Positions 1-6,463 of a DNA stretch of 42,340 nucleotides are shown here, in pieces (within the stretch, counting starts at the first letter, position 1; every line of letters starts with the position of its first letter). A program made the position numbers and the translations under genes. Source of the DNA: Nitrospira sp. (GTDB lineage Bacteria; Nitrospirota; Nitrospiria; Nitrospirales; Nitrospiraceae). The notes beneath the pieces are model-generated. The model saw nothing but the letters and a program-made list of their open reading frames with translations. It searched no databases and was not told the DNA's origin. Location of the stretch: contig JAHBWT010000030.1 in the NCBI GenBank assembly GCA_019636815.1, positions 1 through 42,340 on the forward strand, read 5' to 3'.

Positions 1-369
1 GACGCGACGATCGCGGAGCACGAGCCCTCGTTCGGGTTGACGCGCCTCACCTTCAAAGGGCACTCGCTGTACGTGCCGCTGCAAACGCTCGGCGTCGGCG
101 AACCCTTGCGCATCCACATTCTGTCCAGCGACGTCACCCTCGTGCGCTGCCTGTCGCCGCTGGCGACCAGCGCGCTCAATATGCTTGACGCAACTGTGGT
201 TGAGATCAAAGAGGCGGACCAGGCGACCGTGGATATCCTGCTCGACGTGGGCTGCCCGCTCGTGGCCAGCGTGACCAAAAAGTCGCTGTCGAACCTTGAC
301 ATCCTACCGGGGCAGCGACTCTGCGCGCACATCAAGGCGGTGGCGCTGATCGAAGAACTCACCGATTAG
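1..369 (+). CDS. modC: ModC-type molybdate ABC transporter ATPase, C-terminal part (5' truncated)
   Basis: The reading frame is open from base 1 and ends at a TAG at 367-369, so only the C-terminal ~122 residues of a longer protein are present. The ABC nucleotide-binding motifs would lie left of the window. What remains matches the regulatory tail of ModC: a short beta segment (FGLTRLTFKGHSLYVP), the conserved 'G..LRIHILSSDVTL' strand, then a TOBE/Mop-like oxyanion-binding domain (DATVVEIKEAD..VDILLDVG..LVASVTKKSLSNLDILPGQ). In this family the ATPase drives molybdate import through ModB and the TOBE domain senses oxyanion. Two more Mop-domain genes follow within 2 kb, which supports a molybdenum role. 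A TTG at 37 is in frame but is internal to the domain and not a start. Confidence 0.85.
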   Translation, partial: DATIAEHEPSFGLTRLTFKGHSLYVPLQTLGVGEPLRIHILSSDVTLVRCLSPLATSALNMLDATVVEIKEADQATVDILLDVGCPLVASVTKKSLSNLDILPGQRLCAHIKAVALIEELTD

Positions 370-385
370 CATGGAAGAGGGTGGG

Positions 386-1009
386 ATGAAACGGATTGTG
401 ACGGTCTTATGCGGACTCTTGTTCGGCATGGTATTGCACGCGCACGCCGGCGAATCCAGCGTGCTGTCGGAACAGGGCCTTATTCTTGAGTTGCAAACGG
501 GCGGATATGTGCTGTTCATTCGCCACTTTCAAACCGATCCCGATCAAGCCGATACGGATCCGCTCGATCTGGACAATGTCAAGGCGCAACGGCAGCTGAC
601 CGACGAAGGACGCCGACAGGCCAAGACAGTCGGCGAGTCATTCCGCGCGCTCAAGATTCCCGTCCATAAGGTGATCGCGAGCCGGTTCTTCCGCGCCTAT
701 GAGACGGCGAAGCTTCTCAACGTGGCTGGCGTCACACAATCGATCGACGTCTCAGAGGGAGGCTTGGTGGTTTCTCCGCGAGAGAATCAGCGCCGGGCGA
801 AAGCCCTACGGCAACTGCTCTCCGAATTGCCGCCGACTGGAACGAATACCGTGATCGTCAGTCATCGCCCCAACCTCCAAGCCGCCGCGGGAATACAGTT
901 CGGAGACGTGAGCGAAGGCGAAACCGTGGTTTTCAAGCCACTTGCAGCTGCCGGGTTCGAAGCGGTCGCGCGAGTGACGTGGGATAAGTGGCGCATGTTC
1001 GAGAGGTGA
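386..1009 (+). CDS. Secreted histidine phosphatase family protein
   Basis: A 207-residue protein of the histidine phosphatase (phosphoglycerate mutase-like) superfamily. The ATG at 386 is preferred over the in-frame ATG at 371: it follows a GAGG-rich ribosome site and opens directly with a signal peptide (MKRIVTVLCGLLFGMVLHAHA). The phospho-accepting His is in 'FIRHFQT' (R46-H47), a variant of the usual RHGxT. The second catalytic His is H160 in 'VIVSHRPNL', and 'SRFFRAYETA' near 100-109 supplies the phosphate-pocket Arg and Glu. The product should act in the periplasm on an unknown phosphoester. It starts 16 bases after the ModC stop, so it may be cotranscribed, but no molybdenum role is evident. 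Phosphatase fold is well supported; substrate is unknown. Confidence 0.8.
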   Translation: MKRIVTVLCGLLFGMVLHAHAGESSVLSEQGLILELQTGGYVLFIRHFQTDPDQADTDPLDLDNVKAQRQLTDEGRRQAKTVGESFRALKIPVHKVIASRFFRAYETAKLLNVAGVTQSIDVSEGGLVVSPRENQRRAKALRQLLSELPPTGTNTVIVSHRPNLQAAAGIQFGDVSEGETVVFKPLAAAGFEAVARVTWDKWRMFER

Positions 1010-1167
1010 CTTGGCCATCGGCGGAAGGACGTTGGCCGACGGTTCCCACGACAAAGCCGTATCACCGCAGTGAGAAATTGTGTTAAGTACTCACAGGAAT
1101 ACAACAGTATAGTTGACGAAATGCCAAGTGATTGGGGAAGGCTTGTGGAGCTGCGGACGTTCGACTA

Positions 1168-1204
1168 TCGATAAATTCTCATTCGACTGACATCCAATTA
1201 TCGA
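1168..1204. promoter_or_regulatory. Inverted repeat TCGATAA-N23-TTATCGA upstream of the Mop regulator
   Basis: Perfect 7-base half-sites at 1168-1174 and 1198-1204 lie between the phosphatase gene and the helix-turn-helix/Mop gene. The position fits a binding site for a dimeric regulator, but it does not match the E. coli ModE box as I know it. The function is inference. Confidence 0.3.
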
Positions 1205-1222
1205 GGCGCCGTGCTAGGGTAC

Positions 1223-1276
1223 CGTCAGATGCCGGTCTGACGATCTCCTGAACGCGCCGCCGCGATGAAAGGAGGT
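1223..1276 (+). promoter_or_regulatory. Structured 5' leader that can hide a strong ribosome site
   Basis: Two adjacent hairpins can be drawn. Hairpin 1 pairs CGTCAGA (1223-1229) with TCTGACG (1236-1242) around a 6-base loop. Hairpin 2 starts at the next base: ATCTCCT (1243-1249) pairs with AGGAGGT (1270-1276, one G-U pair) around a nested CGCG-ccgc-CGCG (1253-1264). The 3' arm of hairpin 2 is the very strong Shine-Dalgarno AAAGGAGGTGA at 1268-1278, which serves an ATG at 1283. Such an arrangement could switch translation on and off. Given the Mop genes downstream, a molybdenum-responsive RNA is possible, but I cannot match it to the known Moco riboswitch. Confidence 0.4.
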
Positions 1277-1343
1277 GAGCCGATGATCGTTGATTCGGTT
1301 GCGAGCGAGTCGTTTACGACGCAGCCGAAGCAGGAGCGGCGCG

Positions 1344-1745
1344 ATGGTGCGGAAACCTCGAACGGAAGTCGGCGATGTGCTCACCGCAAAAGAAGCGGCC
1401 AAGTACGTCCGTCTGACGCTGCCGACGTTTTACCGGTATATTTGGGAAGGAAGGATTCAGGCGCCGAAGATCGGAGGCCGATACCGATTCAAGAAATCGC
1501 TGCTCGACCGGTGGCTGGGGAAAAAAAAGTCCGGCACCGAAGACGTCAGTGGCCGCAACAAGCTGCTCGGGAAGGTCACGGCGATCAAGCGGGACGCGAT
1601 CATGGCGCAAATAGACATGGATATCGGTTCACACAAAATTACCGCCGTGATCACACGGGATGCGCTTGACGAATTGGGGCTTGGCATCGGGGATACTGCG
1701 GTGGCCCTCGTCAAGGCGACCGAAGTCATGGTCGTAAAAGACTAA
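1344..1745 (+). CDS. Helix-turn-helix (excisionase-type) / Mop domain fusion, probable molybdate-responsive regulator
   Basis: A 133-residue protein with two domains. Residues about 12-58 (LTAKEAAKYVRLTLPTFYRYIWEGRI...RFKKSLLDRWL) are an excisionase/MerR-like DNA-binding helix-turn-helix. Residues about 71-131 (RNKLLGKVTAIKRDAIMAQI...KATEVMV) are a single TOBE/Mop domain, the fold that binds molybdate or tungstate in ModE, ModC and Mop. A DNA-binding head on an oxyanion-binding tail suggests a compact ModE substitute. The ATG at 1344 has GGAG eight bases upstream; a TTG at 1290 is in frame but adds only a basic low-complexity stretch. A much stronger ribosome site upstream serves an ATG at 1283 in another frame. 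The Mop gene follows 12 bases later, so the two form an operon. Confidence 0.75.
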   Translation: MVRKPRTEVGDVLTAKEAAKYVRLTLPTFYRYIWEGRIQAPKIGGRYRFKKSLLDRWLGKKKSGTEDVSGRNKLLGKVTAIKRDAIMAQIDMDIGSHKITAVITRDALDELGLGIGDTAVALVKATEVMVVKD

Positions 1746-1757
1746 GGAGGATCAGTC

Positions 1758-1961
1758 ATGAAACTCAGCGCGCGCAATCAATATCAGGGGGTCGTCACGC
1801 AGATCAAGGAAGGGGCGGCCATGGCGGAAGTGACCGTGAAAGTCGGCAATCTGGACTTCGTGGCAGCGATCACGGAAGGTTCTGTCAAGAGCATGGGGCT
1901 GAAGAACGGCGATTCGGTGACGGTTGCGGTGAAAGCGACCGAGGTCATGGTCGGCAAGTAA
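1758..1961 (+). CDS. Mop-type molybdopterin/molybdate-binding protein (single TOBE domain)
   Basis: A 67-residue protein made of one TOBE/Mop domain: 'MKLSARNQYQGVVTQIKEGAAMAEVTVKVG' followed by 'AITEGSVKSMGLKNGDSVTVAVKATEVMVGK'. Proteins of this size (molbindins) assemble into rings of subunits and store or buffer molybdate in the cytoplasm. The start is certain: AAGGAGG at 1744-1750 precedes the ATG and overlaps the stop of the preceding Mop-fusion gene. The C-terminus ('KATEVMV') is nearly identical to that of the preceding gene, so the two Mop domains probably arose by duplication. Confidence 0.9.
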   Translation: MKLSARNQYQGVVTQIKEGAAMAEVTVKVGNLDFVAAITEGSVKSMGLKNGDSVTVAVKATEVMVGK

Positions 1962-1988
1962 CCGATCGAGCTGAACCATCATGGCATT

Positions 1989-2035
1989 CATTGCTGGCGG
2001 CGGGTGGCAAGCATCGGCGCCCGTCGCCAGCAATG
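1989..2035. terminator. Strong hairpin after the Mop gene
   Basis: CATTGCTGGCG (1989-1999) pairs perfectly with CGCCAGCAATG (2025-2035), with further GC pairing inside. It lies 27 bases after the Mop stop and separates the Mop pair from the next regulator. No T-tract follows, so it is either a Rho-assisted terminator or an mRNA-stabilising hairpin. Confidence 0.45.
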
Positions 2036-2097
2036 GTTCCGGGAAGCACGTGCCGTAGGTCGCCGGCTTTGCGCAATGACAATGATGGTTGACATCC

Positions 2098-2120
2098 TGT
2101 CCGCAGTCTGTTACCGGACA
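2098..2120. promoter_or_regulatory. Dyad TGTCCG-N11-CGGACA just upstream of the XRE regulator
   Basis: Perfect 6-base arms at 2098-2103 and 2115-2120 sit four bases before the preferred ATG at 2125, and a TTGACA hexamer (2089-2094) lies immediately upstream. The location suggests an autoregulatory operator, or an RNA stem over the ribosome site. It is short enough to be chance. Confidence 0.3.
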
Positions 2121-2124
2121 GGGA

Positions 2125-3315
2125 ATGAGCGAGAAGAGCAAAGCGGAACCCTCCAGCAATATCGAGAATCGTCTGAAGTCTCTCCGAACGGCAAAAGGAC
2201 TTTCTCAAGGCGACCTGGCCCAGATGGCGGGACTTACTCGTCAAGCGGTGTATGCCATCGAAACCGGCCGGTACCTTCCCACCACCCCCGTTGCACTTCG
2301 TTTGGCGAAATCGCTGCAGTGTCGAGTCGAGGATATGTTCTCGCTCATTTCCGACGGCGAGGTGATCGAAGGTGAACTCATTCGCCCCGTGCCGGCCGAT
2401 GAACGGGTTCGGGTCAAGGTTGCCAAAATTGCGGATCGAACGGTCGTACGGCCCGTCTCCGAGTTGGGCGACGTGTTGAGTCTCACCGTTCCCGCCGACG
2501 GCCTTCTTCTCGGATCGGCGGCAGGCTCGCGTCGAGGGGTGCAACGGGTGAAGGTCGAATTGCTTCGCGACCATCGTTTCGTCGAGGATGAAATCGTCGT
2601 CGCGGGCTGCGACCCCGCGATCTTCCTCGTGGGCGAATACGTCCGCCGGCGAAATGAGAGGAGCTCCGTTGTCGGATGGACCATGGGAAGCGTTGCGGCG
2701 CTTGAAGCGGTGAAACGTCGGGAAGTGCATGTCGCGGGGCTTCATGTTCAGGATGTTCAGTCCGGGGAATGGAATGTGCCGTATCTCCGAAAGCATGTCG
2801 GGCCCGGTGAATTCACGGTGATGACGTTCGCGCGATGGGAAGCCGGCTTGATGGTTCAAGGAGGAAATCCCAAACGGATCAAGGAAATTGCCGACCTGGA
2901 AAGGAAGAATGTCGCCATTGTGAATCGGGAATCGGGTTCCGGCGCGCGCGAACTCCTGGACCGGCGATTACGCGGGACCGGTCTTGGGCCGCGTACGGTA
3001 AGGGGGTACGATCTCATTGTGACGTCGCACGTCGAAGTTGCCAGGAGAATTGCAACAGGGAGCGTGGATGCGGGGATTGGGTTGAGGTCGGTGGCCAAGC
3101 TGTACGGACTCCATTTTATTCCGCTTCAGGACGAACGCTACGACCTGGTCATTCCGACTCGGCTCCTTGCCAAACACCCCAGTCTTTCGATCTTCGTCGA
3201 TATCGTCGTGAGCCGCGCGTTCCGTTCGGAAATCGAAGCGCTCGGCGGGTACGATACGCGGGAGACCGGAACGATTCGCGAGCTCAGAAGAGCCGCCGAG
3301 CATAGTTCTGCATGA
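2125..3315 (+). CDS. XRE-family regulator with periplasmic-binding-protein-like effector domain
   Basis: A 396-residue two-domain protein. Residues about 14-72 are an XRE/Cro helix-turn-helix (LKSLRTAKGLSQGDLAQMAGLTRQAVYAIETGRYLPTT). From about 95 to 385 it resembles the PBP-like domain found fused to regulators of molybdate and related systems: 'LLLGSAAGSRRG', 'GCDPAIFLV', 'RESGSGARELLDRRL', 'SHVEVARRIATGSVDAGIG'. The SGSGxR loop resembles oxyanion-binding turns. I infer a transcription regulator that senses a small anion or a molybdenum-related ligand in the cytoplasm; no signal peptide is present. The ATG at 2125 is preferred to the in-frame TTG at 2089, which overlaps a possible -35 hexamer. 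The Mop genes upstream support a molybdenum role. Confidence 0.75.
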   Translation: MSEKSKAEPSSNIENRLKSLRTAKGLSQGDLAQMAGLTRQAVYAIETGRYLPTTPVALRLAKSLQCRVEDMFSLISDGEVIEGELIRPVPADERVRVKVAKIADRTVVRPVSELGDVLSLTVPADGLLLGSAAGSRRGVQRVKVELLRDHRFVEDEIVVAGCDPAIFLVGEYVRRRNERSSVVGWTMGSVAALEAVKRREVHVAGLHVQDVQSGEWNVPYLRKHVGPGEFTVMTFARWEAGLMVQGGNPKRIKEIADLERKNVAIVNRESGSGARELLDRRLRGTGLGPRTVRGYDLIVTSHVEVARRIATGSVDAGIGLRSVAKLYGLHFIPLQDERYDLVIPTRLLAKHPSLSIFVDIVVSRAFRSEIEALGGYDTRETGTIRELRRAAEHSSA

Positions 3316-3360
3316 CCGGATTCACGGCATTCATTCCCAGCCGCCATTATCGCATACTGT

Positions 3361-3380
3361 TGGTAAACTTTGATTTACCA
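3361..3380. promoter_or_regulatory. Operator 1 of the hipAB locus (TGGTAAA-N6-TTTACCA)
   Basis: A perfect dyad, extended by one more pair on each side (3360-3381), in an AT-rich leader. The same half-sites with the same 6-base spacing recur exactly 80 bases downstream. The encoded XRE protein of this locus is the natural candidate to bind it, as HipB does at its own operators in E. coli. Confidence 0.6.
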
Positions 3381-3437
3381 ATGTCTTAATAGTGATATAA
3401 CGATTAAATATGTTTAACCATTTTAAAGTTAATTAAT

Positions 3438-3463
3438 CCATGGTAAATAGTAATTTACCATGG
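3438..3463. promoter_or_regulatory. Operator 2 of the hipAB locus, overlapping the hipA start codon
   Basis: CCATGGTAAAT (3438-3448) and ATTTACCATGG (3453-3463) form a perfect 11-base dyad with a 4-base centre. The core 3441-3460 is TGGTAAA-N6-TTTACCA, identical in half-sites and spacing to 3361-3380. The A of the hipA ATG (3460) is the last base of this core, so a bound repressor would sit on the translation start region as well as block transcription. Confidence 0.6.
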
Positions 3464-4665
3464 CTAATTTACTGTGGGGAAACATCTATTATAAGAACCA
3501 ATTCGCCGGGGTCTTGCGCCAGGAACCGGGAGAACGGACTTCTTTTACGTACCATGAAAGCTACCTATCATCGGGTCAGCCGTCCATCGCATACACCCTT
3601 CCTCTTCAGGCGGAGCCTTTCATCTCAGAGTCCGGCCTGCCGCCATTTTTTGACAATCTGATCGCCGAAGGCTGGCTGGAAGAAGCACAAACACGCCTGC
3701 TGGCAAAACGCCGGGCCTCGCGCTTTGAGCTGCTGCTCGCTTTTGGCCAGGATTGCGCCGGCGCCGTCTCGGTGATCGATCCGGAACCGCAAGAGCGCGG
3801 CGCTGTCCAACCCGACAACCCCATGGACATGGCGGTCATGGCCGGGCGGGCGTCGCTTTCGGGTATCCAGCCCAAGCTGGCCCTGATCGAGCGGGATGGA
3901 ACGTTCCGTCCGGCACGCGCGAAGGAGCTGAGTACACATATCGGAAAATTTCCGTCGCCGCGTCATGAGGACCTGACCGCCAATGAATACCTCACCACAA
4001 TGGCGCTCAAGGCGTTGTTACCAGATGACAACATTGTCGATGTGCACATGGGGCGAATTGAGGGCTTGACCGATCAAGCGCTCATCATCAAGCGTTTTGA
4101 CCGGACGGCGGACGGCCAACGAATCCATTTCGAGGAATTCAATCAACTGCTTGGCTATCCTTCTGAAGCAAAATATAAGGGAAGCCACAAAGGCATGGCC
4201 GACTTTATCCGAGAGACGCCGGGCTGCCTGCCCGCTGAGATCTACAGACTTTACCTGCGTATCCTCGCCGGGCTCCTGCTCGGTAATACGGACATGCATC
4301 TGAAGAACTTCGCCATGTTCCATACCGCTGTCGGCTTGCGGTTGTCGCCCGCTTACGATGCCGTATCGGCGGCTTTGTACGGTTACAAGACCGTCGCTCT
4401 GTCGATCGGCGGTGCGGCCAACATTCCGATAGGACGCGTAAGGCCGCAGACACTGATCAAATTAGGACAGGAGTTCGGTCTTCCCATCGCAGCTATTTCT
4501 ATGGCTGCTGGACAGCTCGAGAAGCGCAGGCAAGCTGCCAAGGAGGCTCTGATGAAAAGCAGGATCGGCAGCAAGTCATTAAAAGGTGACATACGAACCC
4601 ACATGGACAAACGATGGAACGGAATCTTCGCCTTGATTGGCAAGGCCTTGTCCAAGAAGCGGTAA
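3460..4665 (+). CDS. hipA: HipA-family serine/threonine kinase toxin
   Basis: A 401-residue HipA-type toxin. The N-terminal ~100 residues (MANLLWGNIYYKNQFAGVL...) match the HipA N-terminal subdomain. The kinase part has the glycine-rich/autophosphorylation loop 'SGIQPKL' (134-140), 'KRFDR' (211-215), the catalytic 'GNTDMHLKN' with D278 and N283, and the metal-binding 'PAYD' with D300, so the active site looks intact. HipA kinases phosphorylate translation targets such as glutamyl-tRNA synthetase and cause growth arrest; the target here is unknown. No clear Shine-Dalgarno precedes the ATG, which lies inside an operator. The antitoxin gene is downstream and overlaps by 52 bases, the reverse of the classical hipB-hipA order. 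The AT-rich leader suggests horizontal acquisition. Confidence 0.9.
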   Translation: MANLLWGNIYYKNQFAGVLRQEPGERTSFTYHESYLSSGQPSIAYTLPLQAEPFISESGLPPFFDNLIAEGWLEEAQTRLLAKRRASRFELLLAFGQDCAGAVSVIDPEPQERGAVQPDNPMDMAVMAGRASLSGIQPKLALIERDGTFRPARAKELSTHIGKFPSPRHEDLTANEYLTTMALKALLPDDNIVDVHMGRIEGLTDQALIIKRFDRTADGQRIHFEEFNQLLGYPSEAKYKGSHKGMADFIRETPGCLPAEIYRLYLRILAGLLLGNTDMHLKNFAMFHTAVGLRLSPAYDAVSAALYGYKTVALSIGGAANIPIGRVRPQTLIKLGQEFGLPIAAISMAAGQLEKRRQAAKEALMKSRIGSKSLKGDIRTHMDKRWNGIFALIGKALSKKR

Positions 4666-4814
4666 GGCGCCGCAAGGAACAGAAACTGAGCCAGAAAAAG
4701 TTGGCCGTCCTCGCTGGTGTCAGCGGGCCGACGGTCAATGCCTTCGAAGGGCAACGGACGACCATTACATTGGACTCTGCCCTGAAAATCCTCCGATGCC
4801 TGGGGATGGCCTGA
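4614..4814 (+). CDS. hipB: HipB-like XRE antitoxin
   Basis: A 66-residue protein that is almost entirely one XRE helix-turn-helix: 'QEAVRRRKEQKLSQKKLAVLAG' then 'VSGPTVNAFEGQRTTITLDSALKILRCLGM'. It should bind and neutralise the upstream HipA kinase and repress the locus through the two TGGTAAA-N6-TTTACCA operators. The ATG at 4614 is the only usual start in the frame, and it lies inside hipA in another frame, giving a 52-base overlap and probable translational coupling. It lacks the C-terminal tail of longer HipB proteins and ends just after the fifth helix. Confidence 0.85.
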   Translation: MERNLRLDWQGLVQEAVRRRKEQKLSQKKLAVLAGVSGPTVNAFEGQRTTITLDSALKILRCLGMA

Positions 4815-4820
4815 AGAGAA

Positions 4821-4845
4821 GCCGTTCCCGATTCTTGGGAACGGC
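4821..4845. terminator. Hairpin after hipB
   Basis: GCCGTTCCC (4821-4829) and GGGAACGGC (4837-4845) form a perfect 9-base stem with a 7-base loop, six bases after the antitoxin stop. No T-tract follows. It probably ends the hipAB transcript or protects its 3' end. The rest of the gap up to 5070 shows no convincing gene. Confidence 0.5.
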
Positions 4846-5070
4846 GGCACCGTGGTTCTCCGATTGGAGATACGCTGGAGTCGGTTCGGCGATACCCGAT
4901 TAACAGGTGATTAGGGAAATTGGTACTGGCTCAGATCTGCAAATCAAGCGACTTGAAGCAGCACTTGACGGAATCTGCAAGCTGACTGAGAATGTGGCAC
5001 CCATGACCCCGCAAACAGCGCGCTGTAAATGAACAGCGGGTGGAAGGTTCGTGCTACAGGAGATCCATTC

Positions 5071-5847
5071 ATGAACAGTACCTGCATCTGGAGCCGTTTC
5101 CCGTTTTTACTGAGCATGCTTGTGACCATCACCCTGTTCCTGTCCGGTTGTTCAACTGCGGTCAATGAGCCTAGGAGTACGTCGGTCATCTCGCAAGACC
5201 TTACCGACGCCGCGATCGAGCGCTATATTCGCACTCATCCGGAAGTGATCGTCCAATCATTGCAGGCGCTGGAAGTTAAGCACCAAGCGGAACTGCGGGA
5301 GCGTCAAAAAACTGCCCTTGCGGCGAAGCAGAACGAATTGCTTCACGATCCGGCGTCACCGGTCAGCGGCAATTTGAAGGGCGAGATCACCCTGGTCGAG
5401 TTCTACGACTACCGCTGTGGTTTCTGTAAGCAGGTTGCTCCGGCCGTTACAGAACTCCAGAAGGAAGATCCACGGGTGCGGGTCGTCTACAAGGACTTCC
5501 CCATTCTGGGCGAACCGTCAGAACTCGCTGCGAAGGCTGCGCTCGCGTCTCAAACGCAAGGCAAGCACCAAGCCTTCCATGAAGCGTTGCTCGCCTCTCA
5601 TGGCGACATGACCAAGGAGGCAATCTTGAAGATCGCAGTCGACGTCGGCCTCGACGCGAAACGCCTGGAGGTTGACATGGCCAATCCTGAGTGGCTGGCC
5701 GTCATTGAGAAGAACCGGACCCTCGCTCAGGAACTCAGCATTTCAGGCACACCCGGCTTCATCGTAGGCACTGAATTGGTGCCTGGAGCGCTGGATTTGA
5801 ACGGGCTGAAGGAATTGATTGCGCGAGCGAGTGAGCTCAAACGGTAG
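5071..5847 (+). CDS. DsbA-like thioredoxin-fold lipoprotein (disulfide oxidoreductase)
   Basis: A 258-residue envelope protein. The ATG at 5071 has AGGAGA upstream and gives a lipoprotein signal with lipobox LSGC (C27); an in-frame start at 5029 adds an untypical N-terminus. Residues about 44-90 form a charged helical linker ('AAIERYIRTHPEVIVQSLQAL') typical of this DsbA/ScsC/Com1-like group. The thioredoxin fold begins near 105, with active-site C116-G-F-C119 in 'YDYRCGFCK' and the cis-proline P228 in 'SGTPGF'. It should oxidise, isomerise or reduce disulfides in periplasmic proteins while anchored by lipid. A small lipoprotein gene follows 14 bases later and may be cotranscribed. No DsbB or DsbD partner is in the window. 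Confidence 0.88.
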   Translation: MNSTCIWSRFPFLLSMLVTITLFLSGCSTAVNEPRSTSVISQDLTDAAIERYIRTHPEVIVQSLQALEVKHQAELRERQKTALAAKQNELLHDPASPVSGNLKGEITLVEFYDYRCGFCKQVAPAVTELQKEDPRVRVVYKDFPILGEPSELAAKAALASQTQGKHQAFHEALLASHGDMTKEAILKIAVDVGLDAKRLEVDMANPEWLAVIEKNRTLAQELSISGTPGFIVGTELVPGALDLNGLKELIARASELKR

Positions 5848-5861
5848 AGGGTTCAAGAGAC

Positions 5862-6290
5862 ATGCATCTTGGTATCTCCCTCTTTTTTGCTTTTGCGTTG
5901 TTGGGTTGCAAGACATATTCCTTTTCACCGTTTGAAAATGTGACCCGGATAGAAGTGCGGACAAACTCAAACGCTCCAATCAGCACGATCACCGACAAGT
6001 CACAAGTGGCGTCTGTCTTGGTGTTTGTGAATGCTCGTTCAGACCAATGGGGTACGCCCTGGTACGGTGTGCCTGTGCCGACAGTGGTTGCTAACTTATA
6101 CGCCGGCACTACTTTTGTCGGTCATTTCGGTGTTGGAGCCAGCTTCTTCGAACTTCATCGCAGCGGAGGATTTTTCTCGCGCTCTGCTTCTGACGCGGAG
6201 CGCAGAGAGTTCATGAAGCTGCTGGCGGTACCTTTTGAGAAGATCGAACAAAAGGAGCAGAAAACAAAGGAGGTCGGGAGTATTTATTAA
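5862..6290 (+). CDS. Small lipoprotein of unknown function
   Basis: A 142-residue product with a short lipoprotein signal (lipobox LLGC, C16). The mature part ('TRIEVRTNSNAPISTITDKSQVASVLVF') is predicted mainly beta, and the C-terminus is a charged helix (ERREFMKLL...EKIEQKEQKTKE). I do not recognise a named family. It follows the DsbA-like gene by 14 bases, so the two may be one operon. There is no cysteine beyond the lipobox, so it is not an obvious disulfide partner. Confidence 0.6.
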   Translation: MHLGISLFFAFALLGCKTYSFSPFENVTRIEVRTNSNAPISTITDKSQVASVLVFVNARSDQWGTPWYGVPVPTVVANLYAGTTFVGHFGVGASFFELHRSGGFFSRSASDAERREFMKLLAVPFEKIEQKEQKTKEVGSIY

Positions 6291-6463
6291 TGCTCCTCTG
6301 CTGCGTAGCCAGCTTCACCTGACGCTTCGGAACCGTTTCTTCGCAAGACCTAAATGAGTCGGTAATCTGCCGCCATCTTTCGCCATCTCGACCTGCTCTA
6401 TCCGTATTGCATCTCTGTCCGACGATGCGTAGGATTGCACGGCTCCATTCTTGAGGAGGTTCT

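Noticed and set aside
1265..1669. A 134-codon open frame overlapping the HTH-Mop gene
   Set aside because: The translation is Arg/Gln-rich with no domain, while the overlapping frame encodes clear HTH and Mop domains. Only its strong ribosome site is of interest and is reported separately.
2089..2124. TTG at 2089 as the start of the XRE-PBP regulator
   Set aside because: The codon coincides with a TTGACA hexamer and a dyad, and the ATG at 2125 gives a normal N-terminus.
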